From assembly GCA_902583685.1 (NCBI GenBank), contig CACHWO010000006.1:1-33985 (forward strand): a stretch of 33,985 nt of DNA. The letters run 5' to 3'. The position numbers and the translations under genes are program-made. Under the pieces are notes generated by a model. It had not been told where the DNA came from. It ran no database searches and saw only the letters and a program-made list of their open reading frames with translations. Origin of the DNA: an uncultured Pelagibacteraceae bacterium (lineage in GTDB: Bacteria; Pseudomonadota; Alphaproteobacteria; Pelagibacterales; Pelagibacteraceae). Each line of letters starts with the position of its first letter. Position 1 is the first letter of the stretch. Shown piece after piece: positions 19,404 to 28,815 of this stretch.

Positions 19404-20662
19404 TGAAAGAAACAATCGAAATTGCAAAAGAAGTTTTAAAAAATAATAGAAGATCTGGTTATACGCTACCTACAAATAATGAATTATATCCTGCGCAGTG
19501 GAATTGGGACTCAGCCTTCATATCATTAGGATATTCATATTTTAATTTGGAGTATGCAATTGTGGAATTAGAAAAACTTTTGTCAGGTCAGTGGGATGAT
19601 GGTATGATACCTCATATCTTGTTTCATGATAATGACGAAAGTTATTTTCCAAATCACAAAACATGGGATTGTGGTAATAAGATACCCTCTTCCGGTATTA
19701 CACAGCCACCAATAATTGCAACAATAATTAAAAAAATTGTTGATCAAAATAAATTAAATCAAAGTCAGTTAAAAAGAGTAGAAATTATAATAAAAAAATT
19801 AAAAAAATATTTAAACTGGTTTTTTAATTACAGGGATACAAATAAAATAGGTCTTGTTTCTATTATCCATCCTTGGGAAAGCGGACTTGATAACTCTCCT
19901 ATTTGGGATTCATCGTTAGATAAAGTTAAAATTGAGGAAAATTTAAAGTACGAAAGAAGAGATCTTAATGTTTCAAGGAGTTCAAATAGACCTCTTAAAA
20001 AAGATTATGATGGTTATATAACTCTATTAAATCAATTTAAAAAAGACAAATATAATCCAAGTAAAATTGTAAATGATTCAATGTTTAATGTGATTGATAT
20101 TGGTTTTAATTCAATACTAATTAGAGCCACAAAAGATCTTATTGAGGTAGCAAAAAAGTTTAATTTAGATTTTAATGATCTTAAGAATAAAATATCACAG
20201 TCAGAAGAAAGTTTAGTAAAATTTTACAAAGATGAAGAACAGAGTTTTTTTTCTTATGACTTTAAGAACCACAATTTAATTAAAGTAGATGCAATTTCTA
20301 ATTATTTCGTATTGTTTGCCAACCTTCAAAATGAAGAAATAAATAATAAAATTATTAACAGACTTAAAGAGTACAATTCACAGAAAGAATATTTTTTTAC
20401 AACAGTTAATCCTAAAGACAAAACTTTTGAAGAAACAAGATATTGGAGGGGTCCAGTTTGGATAAATACTAATTGGATAATTTATCAAGGTTTGCTTGAT
20501 AAAGATAAAAACTTTTCTAACTTAATTAAAAATAAGACTTTGGAATTATTGGAAAATAAAAAATTTCATGAATATTATAATTACAAAACTGGTGACTCCT
20601 TAGGGGCTAATAACTTTTCTTGGTCGGCAGCTTTGTATTTAGATTTTAAACTTAATAATTAA
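19403..20662 (+). CDS. GH63/MGH1-like (alpha/alpha)6 glycoside hydrolase (gluco-/mannosylglycerate hydrolase-like)
   Basis: PAQWNWDSAFISLGYSYF, GITQPPIIATI, HPWESGLDNSPIWD, RYWRGPVWINTNWIIYQGLLD, GANNFSWSAALYLDF are motifs of MGH1-like/glucosylglycerate hydrolase-type enzymes. Confidence 0.85.
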   Translation: MKETIEIAKEVLKNNRRSGYTLPTNNELYPAQWNWDSAFISLGYSYFNLEYAIVELEKLLSGQWDDGMIPHILFHDNDESYFPNHKTWDCGNKIPSSGITQPPIIATIIKKIVDQNKLNQSQLKRVEIIIKKLKKYLNWFFNYRDTNKIGLVSIIHPWESGLDNSPIWDSSLDKVKIEENLKYERRDLNVSRSSNRPLKKDYDGYITLLNQFKKDKYNPSKIVNDSMFNVIDIGFNSILIRATKDLIEVAKKFNLDFNDLKNKISQSEESLVKFYKDEEQSFFSYDFKNHNLIKVDAISNYFVLFANLQNEEINNKIINRLKEYNSQKEYFFTTVNPKDKTFEETRYWRGPVWINTNWIIYQGLLDKDKNFSNLIKNKTLELLENKKFHEYYNYKTGDSLGANNFSWSAALYLDFKLNN

Positions 20663-21564
20663 ATTAGATTTTGTCTTCCTAGTAATGCAGCTCCTCTTAC
20701 GCCGCTTGCGTCACCATAAATTGGTTTAAGAAAAACAGTTTTAAGGCTTTTTTCATTTAGTAATTTTGCAGACATACTTTTAAGTTCATCTAAGAAATCA
20801 ATTTCATTTGATACGCCACCACCAAAAACTATGGCGTCCGGGTCAATTGTGGTAATAATTATTACTAAACTTCTTGCTAGGTTTTTTTTATAGCTGTTAA
20901 TGAAGTTTGCTGCATCAGTATCTTTATCTCTATATTTGCTAAATATTTCTTTTGCGGTATATTTTTTTTTAAATAAAGTATTAAAATTTTTTTCAATTGA
21001 TTTTCCAGATAGGTGTCCTTCTATTCTCTGCGAAAAATCAAATTTTCCATTATTATCTATGTTGGATTTAATTTCTTTCAATGGCATTTGATTTAAGCTC
21101 CATTCGCCACCTAGACCGTTTGCTCCTGAGACAATTTTTTTATTAATTACTAAACCACCACCGCAACCAGAGCCTAAAATAATCCCAAATACACTATTGT
21201 AGTGCCTTGCTGCTCCATCTAATGCTTCTGACAAACTAAAACAATTTGCGTCGTTCTCAGAAAATACATCGTTATCAATTTTTTTCTTTAATTCTGTTAT
21301 CAAACTTTTATCATTTAACCATATCGAATTATGTGCATTTTTTATTAACCCAGATGTACTATCAAGATTACCTGGATGACAAATACCAACTACAAATTTT
21401 GAATTATATTTTTTTTGAAGTTTTTCAATAATATCTGTTATAACGATAATTGTTTTTCCAAAATCTTTTGGTGTTTCGGATCTGTTTCTTTCTAATTCCT
21501 TATTATTATTGTCTAATAAAACATATTCTATTTTAGTAGCACCAAGGTCTATTCCAATTTGCAT
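20659..21564 (-). CDS. ROK family sugar kinase
   Basis: [90 protein letters not shown]. Confidence 0.92.
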   Translation of the reverse strand: MQIGIDLGATKIEYVLLDNNNKELERNRSETPKDFGKTIIVITDIIEKLQKKYNSKFVVGICHPGNLDSTSGLIKNAHNSIWLNDKSLITELKKKIDNDVFSENDANCFSLSEALDGAARHYNSVFGIILGSGCGGGLVINKKIVSGANGLGGEWSLNQMPLKEIKSNIDNNGKFDFSQRIEGHLSGKSIEKNFNTLFKKKYTAKEIFSKYRDKDTDAANFINSYKKNLARSLVIIITTIDPDAIVFGGGVSNEIDFLDELKSMSAKLLNEKSLKTVFLKPIYGDASGVRGAALLGRQNLI

Positions 21565-22358
21565 TAATTTTTATTAGTTCTGTCAATTTCTTTGAGTTCT
21601 ACCTCAAGCTTATCGAGCTCTTCGCCACCTGCCATCATACCTAATAGTTTTTCTCTCGAAAGATCCTTTTTGTCGAAAGTACCCATGCTTTTACCTCTAT
21701 TTAAAATTGTAAAACTATTTCCTACTGGATATGCATGATGAACGTTATGTGTAATTAATATAACCCCTAAACCAGAGGCAGCTGCTTTTACAATATATTT
21801 TAAAACTACAGATGCTTGATGAACACCAAGCGCAGAAGTTGGTTCATCTAGAATTAAAACTTTTGCACCAAAGTAAATTGCTCTAGATATTGCCAAACAT
21901 TGTCTTTCTCCGCCTGACATTGTCCCGACAGCCTGAGATGGATCTCTGACATCAATTCCTATTTGGCCCATTCTTTCTGAAGCAATACTATTAGCTTTAT
22001 TAACATCAAAAGTTTTAAAAGGACCAAATCCTTTCATTGGTTCTCTGCCCATAAAAAAATTTCTAGTCACACTCATCAAAGATACAAGAGCTAAATCTTG
22101 ATAAACCGTTGCTATACCCAAGTCTAAAGCATCTCGTGGCGAGTCAAATACCGTTTGTTTTCCATCAACTATAATTTCTCCCTCATCAGGCTTGTGAACG
22201 CCTGATAATGTTTTTATTAATGTTGACTTGCCCGCACCATTATCTCCAAGTAAACACATGATTTGACCCTTTTTAATATGCATAGTTACATCTTTTAAAG
22301 CTATAACAGACCCAAAGAATTTACTTATATTATTAAATTCAACTAAATTATTTGACAT
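21564..22358 (-). CDS. Sugar ABC transporter ATP-binding protein (single ATPase domain; FrcA/IatA-like)
   Basis: Walker [70 protein letters not shown]. Confidence 0.95.
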   Translation of the reverse strand: MSNNLVEFNNISKFFGSVIALKDVTMHIKKGQIMCLLGDNGAGKSTLIKTLSGVHKPDEGEIIVDGKQTVFDSPRDALDLGIATVYQDLALVSLMSVTRNFFMGREPMKGFGPFKTFDVNKANSIASERMGQIGIDVRDPSQAVGTMSGGERQCLAISRAIYFGAKVLILDEPTSALGVHQASVVLKYIVKAAASGLGVILITHNVHHAYPVGNSFTILNRGKSMGTFDKKDLSREKLLGMMAGGEELDKLEVELKEIDRTNKN

Positions 22359-23476
22359 TATTTGTTCTCAGTAACTCTTCTTCTAATAAAATTATTAAAA
22401 ATAACAGCAATCAGCATCATTGCTCCTAAAAAAACTTTAAACCAATCAGTATCTACATCTGTATAATAAATTCCCATTGAAACTGTTCCAAATATTAAGG
22501 CACCGAAAGCTGCTCCAATAGCAGAACCATAACCACCGGTTAGTAAGCATCCCCCAACAACAGCAGCAACAATTGCTTCTAATTCTTTTAAAAAACCTCT
22601 CATTGTATCAGCTGATCCAGCATCTAATACTTGAACACAAGCATAAATAGTTGCTGCCACCGCAGTACCAATGAATAAACTAATTTTTACTCTTCCAACT
22701 GGTACACCGACGTTTCTAGCGCCTAGCTTATCTCCACCAGATGCAAATATCCAGTTACCATATCTTGTTTTCATTAATAACCATGTTGCAAAAATTGTCA
22801 TTCCAACCCACCACAAAACAGATGCGGGAATACCGGTAGCTAATGGTGTTCCGTCTTGTCTTAACGCTATTAGACCTAAAGAACCCAGCCATGTAAAGAC
22901 TCCTTTGAATGCGTCTGCAGAAAAAATCCATGCAATTGGATCATTTTCAATCAGCACTCTTAAACCGGGAACCTGTGTTCTACCTGTAATTAATCTTGTT
23001 AAAGCTAAAGTTGCTCCTCGTAAAATAAATAACATTGCAAGTGTTACAATAAAGGACGGTAAACCTGTTCTGACAACTAGTATACCATTTGCATATCCAA
23101 CAAGAACAGCCATAGAGAAAGCAAATAGAATACTCGACCACAATGGCCAGCCCCAATAAATTGCCGGTATAGCTATGCATATACCAGCAAAACCAATCAT
23201 AGATCCAACAGATAAATCAAATTCTCCACCTATCATTAAAAGTGCTGCAGCAATAGCAATTATTCCAAGATTAGCTGAGACTTCTAAAAAATTAATCGTT
23301 CCATATGCACTAAACATTCCAGTATCGCCAGCAACGATACCAAAAAAAATAAATACAAGAATTGATCCACCTAATGCGCCGAGTTCAGGTCTATTTAATA
23401 AAACTTTTAAATTTGAAACCTTACGTAATCTTTCATCTTTAGATTTATTTTGAATACTTTTTGACTTGACTGACAT
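22358..23476 (-). CDS. Sugar ABC transporter permease (ribose/xylose/inositol, RbsC-type)
   Basis: [75 protein letters not shown] are typical of BPD_transp_2 permeases. Confidence 0.95.
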   Translation of the reverse strand: MSVKSKSIQNKSKDERLRKVSNLKVLLNRPELGALGGSILVFIFFGIVAGDTGMFSAYGTINFLEVSANLGIIAIAAALLMIGGEFDLSVGSMIGFAGICIAIPAIYWGWPLWSSILFAFSMAVLVGYANGILVVRTGLPSFIVTLAMLFILRGATLALTRLITGRTQVPGLRVLIENDPIAWIFSADAFKGVFTWLGSLGLIALRQDGTPLATGIPASVLWWVGMTIFATWLLMKTRYGNWIFASGGDKLGARNVGVPVGRVKISLFIGTAVAATIYACVQVLDAGSADTMRGFLKELEAIVAAVVGGCLLTGGYGSAIGAAFGALIFGTVSMGIYYTDVDTDWFKVFLGAMMLIAVIFNNFIRRRVTENK

Positions 23477-23496
23477 ATTAATTTATTTTTGTTAAA

Positions 23497-23528
23497 AAAA
23501 AGGCCTGGCTTTTAAACCAGGCCTTTTT
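23497..23528 (-). terminator. Strong intercistronic hairpin between substrate-binding protein and permease genes
   Basis: aaaaaggcctgg-cttttaaa-ccaggccttttt: perfect 12-bp stem, flanked by A/T tracts on both sides. Confidence 0.78.
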
Positions 23529-23537
23529 AAATTATTT

Positions 23538-24458
23538 TTATCTATAACCTTGTGCTGCCCACTTAATTACTTTGCTAGCATTTTGCGGTGTAACGAAACC
23601 AGGTCCCGTCATAACAACGCCAGCTGGCATTGTTCCCCATCTCATATACTGAGCAAATATAGCTATAGGCAAATATCCTTGAAGATATTGTTGTTGGTCA
23701 ATTAAGAACTCAACTTCACCAGCTGCAGCAGCTTTAAGCATTCCTGGTGACATATCAAATGTTCCAAGTTTAATGCTTCCAGTTTTACCAGCAGATTTGA
23801 TTGCTTTTAGAGCCGCTTCTCCAGACAGTCCCGCACCTAAAGTTAGAATAGTATCTACTCCACCTAGTTTTGCAGCAACAGCTTTTTGAATTTCAGTTGG
23901 GTCATTTGATGTACCAAGTATTTCTACTGGACCGCCAAAGCCTTTTTTGAAACCAGCGCATCTTCTATCAAGTGCTACGTTACCAACTTCATGGTTAACA
24001 CACAGTGCTTTTTTTCCACCAGCTGCCTTCATTTTTTGACCGCCACCTACACCTGCTTCAAACTCAGTTTGTCCAACGTGAGCGCTAATACCTAGTTTAG
24101 CGAAGTCATCTGAACCAGAGTTCATTGATACTACTGGTATACCAGCAGCAATCGCAGCTTTAACAGATTTTCCTAAAGCCGCAGCGTCAGGTAAAGTGAT
24201 CACAATACCTTTTGGTTTTTGTGAAACAGCGTTATCAATTAATTTAGCCATTTCAACCATATCGAATGTGCCAGGAGCTGTGTACTTACATTTAATTTTC
24301 ATATCCTTGCAAGCAGAGTCAACTCCGTTTTTAGCAACCGACCAAAATGGATCGTTAGCTTGACCATGTGAAACAACGATTACATCGATTGCAAAAGATG
24401 CAACTGACATCGCCATCCACGAAAGGAAAGCCACTAATGTTAAATATATTTTTCTCAT
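23538..24458 (-). CDS. Sugar ABC transporter substrate-binding protein (RbsB/FrcB/IbpA type)
   Basis: Signal peptide MRKIYLTLVAFLSWMAMSVASFA; IDVIVVSHGQANDPFWSVAKNGVDSACKDM; GIPVVSMNSGSDD; DQQQYLQGYLPI: periplasmic-binding protein type 1 fold. Confidence 0.95.
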   Translation of the reverse strand: MRKIYLTLVAFLSWMAMSVASFAIDVIVVSHGQANDPFWSVAKNGVDSACKDMKIKCKYTAPGTFDMVEMAKLIDNAVSQKPKGIVITLPDAAALGKSVKAAIAAGIPVVSMNSGSDDFAKLGISAHVGQTEFEAGVGGGQKMKAAGGKKALCVNHEVGNVALDRRCAGFKKGFGGPVEILGTSNDPTEIQKAVAAKLGGVDTILTLGAGLSGEAALKAIKSAGKTGSIKLGTFDMSPGMLKAAAAGEVEFLIDQQQYLQGYLPIAIFAQYMRWGTMPAGVVMTGPGFVTPQNASKVIKWAAQGYR

Positions 24459-24564
24459 TTTTCCCTCGTTATATTGTTATTTTTAATATTTTTATTAAAG
24501 CAAAAAAGAGATTAAAAGAAAAGGTAAGGATTTTTTATTTCAACCTTGGGTTTAAAAATTATTA

Positions 24565-25512
24565 TTAGATAGTAACAACTTTTTTTAATTTTAATGATTT
24601 AAATGCTGCATTAGCTATACAAAGTGATTTCTCGCCATCATCGAAAGTAGATCTTGGTTTTTTGTTTTTTGTTACAAGATTATATAGATCGTTCAATTGA
24701 AGTTTGTAAGCGATTTTATATCTATCTATAAAAAAATTATATTTCCGCTTATTGTCTGATATTAGCATTCCTTTATTACCAAATATTTCTACTCTTTGAT
24801 CGTATCCAAATTTACAGTGTCGAGAATTGTTAATAACTATGATTACGCCTTTTCTAGATTTTAAAATACATGAAGTAATTTCATAATCTTTAATTTTTTT
24901 AAATCTTGAGTCTGACAAATTGGTTGCGGATGCAAAAATTTCCTTAATTGGATCTTTGCCAAGGTAAAATCTGGCTAAGTCAAAGTCATGAATTGTCATA
25001 TCTCTAAATATTCCACCTGAATTTTTTAAATAATTAAAGGAAGGAGGAGCTGGGTCTCGGCTTGTAATAATTATTTTTTCCAAATTACCGATTTTTCCAG
25101 ACAAAAGAGATTTTTTTAGATGATAATGTCCTGGATCATAACGCCGATTAAAACCCAATTGTATTTTAGGTTTAAACCTTTTAATTTTTTTTCTACATTT
25201 TACTACTCTTTGAATACTAAGATCTAAGGGTTTTTCACAAAAGATTGTTTTTTTGTATTTTGCAGCTAATGAAATTAAAGGTATATGTGTCGAAGTTGTA
25301 GATGAAATAAAAATTACTTTTATATTTTTGTCTTTGAATGCAATATCTGGATTTTTAATATAGGTAGATTTGAGTTTTTTTGCAGCTCTTATAGATAGTT
25401 TTTTATTAATATCGAATACATACTTAAGATTAAATTTTTTATTTATCTTTAAGTTTTGAGCATGCATTATACCAATTCTTCCAAGACCAAATAATGCAAC
25501 ATTAATTTTCAT
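24565..25512 (-). CDS. iolG: Inositol 2-dehydrogenase (Gfo/Idh/MocA)
   Basis: VALFGLGRIGIMHAQNL, FCEKPLDLS, IQLGFNRRYDPGHYHLKK, GGIFRDMTIHDFDLARFYLG, NFFIDRYKIAYKLQLNDL match IolG signatures. Confidence 0.88.
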   Translation of the reverse strand: MKINVALFGLGRIGIMHAQNLKINKKFNLKYVFDINKKLSIRAAKKLKSTYIKNPDIAFKDKNIKVIFISSTTSTHIPLISLAAKYKKTIFCEKPLDLSIQRVVKCRKKIKRFKPKIQLGFNRRYDPGHYHLKKSLLSGKIGNLEKIIITSRDPAPPSFNYLKNSGGIFRDMTIHDFDLARFYLGKDPIKEIFASATNLSDSRFKKIKDYEITSCILKSRKGVIIVINNSRHCKFGYDQRVEIFGNKGMLISDNKRKYNFFIDRYKIAYKLQLNDLYNLVTKNKKPRSTFDDGEKSLCIANAAFKSLKLKKVVTI

Positions 25513-25575
25513 TTTATAAATTTTTTATTGTTTTTATTATTGATATCTAGCATTATCCTAACAAATATAAATAAA

Positions 25576-26475
25576 ATGTCAGTAAAATTAGGAATAGCAC
25601 CAATAGCCTGGAGTAATGATGATATGCCAGAACTTGGAGGTGAAACATCTCTTGAAACTTGTTTGTCTGAAGCAAGACAGGCAGGGTTTACTGGTGTAGA
25701 GTCGGGAGGTAAATTCCCAAAAACATCAAATGAATTAATTCCAATATTAAATAAATTTGATATTAAATTATGTTCCGGCTGGTATGGAGCAAATTTATTA
25801 AAACGAACAGTTAAAGAAGAAATGGAAAATATAAGAGGTCAATTAAATTTATTTAAAGACTGTAAAGCTCCATGTATAGTTTTTGCTGAAGTAACCGACT
25901 CAATTCAGGGAGACGAAAATAAGCCATTATCTAAAAGACCAATTTTAGACAATGATACTTGGATTTCTTATTGCAAAAAAATTAATGAAGTTGGAAAAAG
26001 GCTTGAAGATGAGGAAATGCCTTTAGCTTACCATCATCATATGGGTACTGTTATACAGTCCGAAGAAGACACGATTAGACTAATGCAAGAAACCAGTGAC
26101 TCAGTTAAACTTACAATTGACACCGGGCATATGTTGTTTGCAGGTGGAGATTATTTAAAAATAATAAAAAATTTTAAAGAAAAAATCGCTCACGTGCATT
26201 GCAAAGATATGAGAGAAAGTGTTTTAAAAAAATCTTTGTCTAAAAATTTAAGTTTTCGACATGCGTTTCTTGAAGGCGCTTTTACTGTTCCAGGTGATGG
26301 TTGTATAGATTATAAGCCTATTTTAGATCAACTTAAAAAAAATGATTATAATAGTTGGTTAGTTGTTGAAGCTGAACAAGACCCAAAAAAAGCTAACCCG
26401 TTTGAGTATGCAAAAAAAGGTTATTCTTATTTAAAAAAAACGGCAATAAAAGCGGGATTTGAAATTGTTAAATGA
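25576..26475 (+). CDS. iolE: Myo-inosose-2 dehydratase (start reassigned to ATG 25576)
   Basis: MSVKLGIAPIAWSNDDMPELGGETSLETCLSEARQAGFTGVESGGKFP...AYHHHMGTVIQSEEDTIRLM...LTIDTGHMLFAGGD: typical IolE. The track's start adds a 16-aa hydrophobic extension not expected for a cytosolic TIM-barrel enzyme. Confidence 0.93.
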   Translation: MSVKLGIAPIAWSNDDMPELGGETSLETCLSEARQAGFTGVESGGKFPKTSNELIPILNKFDIKLCSGWYGANLLKRTVKEEMENIRGQLNLFKDCKAPCIVFAEVTDSIQGDENKPLSKRPILDNDTWISYCKKINEVGKRLEDEEMPLAYHHHMGTVIQSEEDTIRLMQETSDSVKLTIDTGHMLFAGGDYLKIIKNFKEKIAHVHCKDMRESVLKKSLSKNLSFRHAFLEGAFTVPGDGCIDYKPILDQLKKNDYNSWLVVEAEQDPKKANPFEYAKKGYSYLKKTAIKAGFEIVK

Positions 26476-26477
26476 GT

Positions 26478-26990
26478 TTATCTATAAATAGACGTAAGCT
26501 CGTTATTTCCAGCTGCTACACAAGGAGATTTTACACATGTTCCGATAACCCACTCTGATCCAGCTTCTGAACTAATATTTTGAGAACTTAAAAAAATAAC
26601 TCCCATTTCAGTTGACTGCCCAGCTTTTCCTTCTGCTTGTAGTCTAGGATCCTGAGCTTGTTTTAAAATTTCTTTGTTTGATGAATAAGGATTTATCATT
26701 TTCATATTACTGTTAATATATTCAATAACTTTTACGGACAACCACTCACCATTACAAGGATCGCCCCATGCTGTTTTTGAATTTTCATCACCTTGAGCAC
26801 AATTATTTATTTCTGAATTTATAAAATCAACAATTTGTTTATGGTTTGATTTTACAGTATTTGCTTTTTCCTCAACTGCAGATCGTGTCGATACTGTCCA
26901 AAGCAACATACCAACAACATAAACAGCGGATGAAAATACTAATAGTTCCAATAACCCATAGTTTTTAATTTTTTTTACAAAATTTCTCAT
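26478..26990 (-). CDS. Single-TM hypothetical protein, possibly pilin-like
   Basis: Short basic N-terminus, then NYGLLELLVFSSAVYVVGMLLWTV followed by a soluble Cys-containing domain. Resembles the shape, not the exact motif, of a type IV pilin-like protein. Confidence 0.55.
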   Translation of the reverse strand: MRNFVKKIKNYGLLELLVFSSAVYVVGMLLWTVSTRSAVEEKANTVKSNHKQIVDFINSEINNCAQGDENSKTAWGDPCNGEWLSVKVIEYINSNMKMINPYSSNKEILKQAQDPRLQAEGKAGQSTEMGVIFLSSQNISSEAGSEWVIGTCVKSPCVAAGNNELTSIYR

Positions 26991-27943
26991 TATTTGACTA
27001 TCATAGATTTTTTAACTTTGTTTTCGAAAAAATCAATAATATTTTGTATTGTTTCAATGCTCATTCTTTCTTTGCATTCTTTTGTAAAAGTTGCCGAATG
27101 TGGACTTAATAATACTCTTTCATTAGTTAATAAGGGATTTTGAATATCCGGCGGTTCCTTTTCAAAAACATCTAATCCGGCAGCAAATATAATTTTATCA
27201 TTTAAAGCTAAATTAAGATCTTTTTCGTTTATAACTCCACCACGTGCTGTGTTAATTAATATTGAATTTCTTTTCATTGTTTTTAAAACTTTTAAATTAA
27301 TTAAATCTTTTGTGTCTTTGTTAAAAGGTATGTGCAGAGACACAAAATCAGCTGTTTTAATTGCATTTTCTAATTTATCAACTTTTGTACCCCCAAAAGA
27401 ATTAATGATTTTTTCGTTTACAAAAGGATCAAAAATATTAACTTTCATTTCAAAACCAAGACATCTTTTAATTAGACTTTTCCCAATTCTACCAAAACCA
27501 GCTATTAATATTTCTTTATCAAATAACTCATAAGTCGTAATTTCAGATATATTCTTTTTAAAATCTCCTTTTCTCACTTTGTTATCATATTTGGTTATTC
27601 CTTTTGAAAGAGAAAGCATCATATACATAACATGTTCTGCTACAGCTGTGGCGTTTGCTGTTGCGGTTATTAATAAGGAAATTTTATTCTTTTTGAGATA
27701 ATTAAGATCTACATTATCATAACCAACTCCATGTCTAGATATAACTTTCAATTTTTTGCATTTTTCTAAAATTTTAGAGTCTAATTTTACAACTCTTAAA
27801 GAAATTCCATCAAATTTAGGTAATGTCTTTATTAAATTTTCTTTTGAAATATCTTCAACAACTTCATATTCAAATTGTTTATTATTATCCAAAAGTTTTA
27901 ACCCTTTTTTATCAATCTTCTCAATTATTCCAATTTTGAACAT
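26990..27943 (-). CDS. D-isomer-specific 2-hydroxyacid dehydrogenase (phosphoglycerate/hydroxypyruvate dehydrogenase-like)
   Basis: VISRHGVGYDNVDL, ATANATAVAEHVMYMML, ILIAGFGRIGKSLIKRC, LINTARGGVINEKDL, AAGLDVFEKEPP, LSPHSATFTKEC. Confidence 0.95.
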   Translation of the reverse strand: MFKIGIIEKIDKKGLKLLDNNKQFEYEVVEDISKENLIKTLPKFDGISLRVVKLDSKILEKCKKLKVISRHGVGYDNVDLNYLKKNKISLLITATANATAVAEHVMYMMLSLSKGITKYDNKVRKGDFKKNISEITTYELFDKEILIAGFGRIGKSLIKRCLGFEMKVNIFDPFVNEKIINSFGGTKVDKLENAIKTADFVSLHIPFNKDTKDLINLKVLKTMKRNSILINTARGGVINEKDLNLALNDKIIFAAGLDVFEKEPPDIQNPLLTNERVLLSPHSATFTKECKERMSIETIQNIIDFFENKVKKSMIVK

Positions 27944-28789
27944 TTAAGAAAAAGACCTCACTTTGTGTTTTTGCTTACCTAGTTTATCTATTCTAAGCTC
28001 AACAGTATCTCCATCCTTTAAAAAATTTGATGGTTTCATATTTTCACCGACACCATCGGGAGTTCCTGTACAACAAATGTCTCCAGGATACAATGTCATA
28101 CAATTACTCATATAAGATACAAGTTTTTTTACGTTAAAAATCATTTCTTTTGTATTTCCAGTTTGCATTCTTTTGCCATTAACTTCTAAATACATGTTAA
28201 GTTTTTGGTAATCTTGAATTTCATCGACGGTCATAATATAGGGTCCAATAGGTCCAAATGTATCAAAACCTTTTCCTTTATCCCAAGTAAGACCTTTGTT
28301 TTTTTGAAATTCACGTTCACTAACATCATTAACTAAAAAAAAACCAAAAATGTAATTAAGTGCATCTTCTTCTTTAACGTAATTACATTTTTTTCCAATT
28401 ACGAAGCCTAATTCAACCTCCCAATCTGTTTTGGTTGAGTGTTTTGGGATTATAATATCGTCATTTGGACCTGAAATACAATTAACAAATTTAGAAAAAA
28501 TTATTGGTTCTTTTGGAATAGGTAAGTTTTGCTCTAAAGCGTGATCTTTATAATTAAGTCCTATGCCAATGAATTTGGATGGATTTGATACACAGGCTCC
28601 TATTCTTTCATTTTTATCAATTTCAGGCAATTCAGACAAATTACAATTTTGGATTTTTTTTAATGTTTCAAAGTTTAAAGTATTTCTATTTAAATCTTTG
28701 ATTATAGAGGACAAATCTTTAAAATTATTATTATTGTCAATTAAAGCCGGCTTTTCCTCGTTTATTTTACCAATTCTGCAGAGCTTCAT
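27944..28789 (-). CDS. Fumarylacetoacetate hydrolase (FAH) family protein
   Basis: FIGIGLNYKDHALEQNLPIPKEPIIFSKF, DWEVELGFVIGKKC, GKGFDTFGPIGPYIMT, ICCTGTPDGVGENMKPSNFLKDGDTVELRID. Confidence 0.95.
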   Translation of the reverse strand: MKLCRIGKINEEKPALIDNNNNFKDLSSIIKDLNRNTLNFETLKKIQNCNLSELPEIDKNERIGACVSNPSKFIGIGLNYKDHALEQNLPIPKEPIIFSKFVNCISGPNDDIIIPKHSTKTDWEVELGFVIGKKCNYVKEEDALNYIFGFFLVNDVSEREFQKNKGLTWDKGKGFDTFGPIGPYIMTVDEIQDYQKLNMYLEVNGKRMQTGNTKEMIFNVKKLVSYMSNCMTLYPGDICCTGTPDGVGENMKPSNFLKDGDTVELRIDKLGKQKHKVRSFS

Positions 28790-28815
28790 TATTATTTATT
28801 AAACTTTTGCTTTAA

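Noticed and set aside
22980-23180. Minus-strand 66-aa alternative-frame ORF with Cys/Tyr-rich sequence inside the ABC permease gene
   Set aside because: Alternative frame of a well-supported permease; composition looks like out-of-frame translation.
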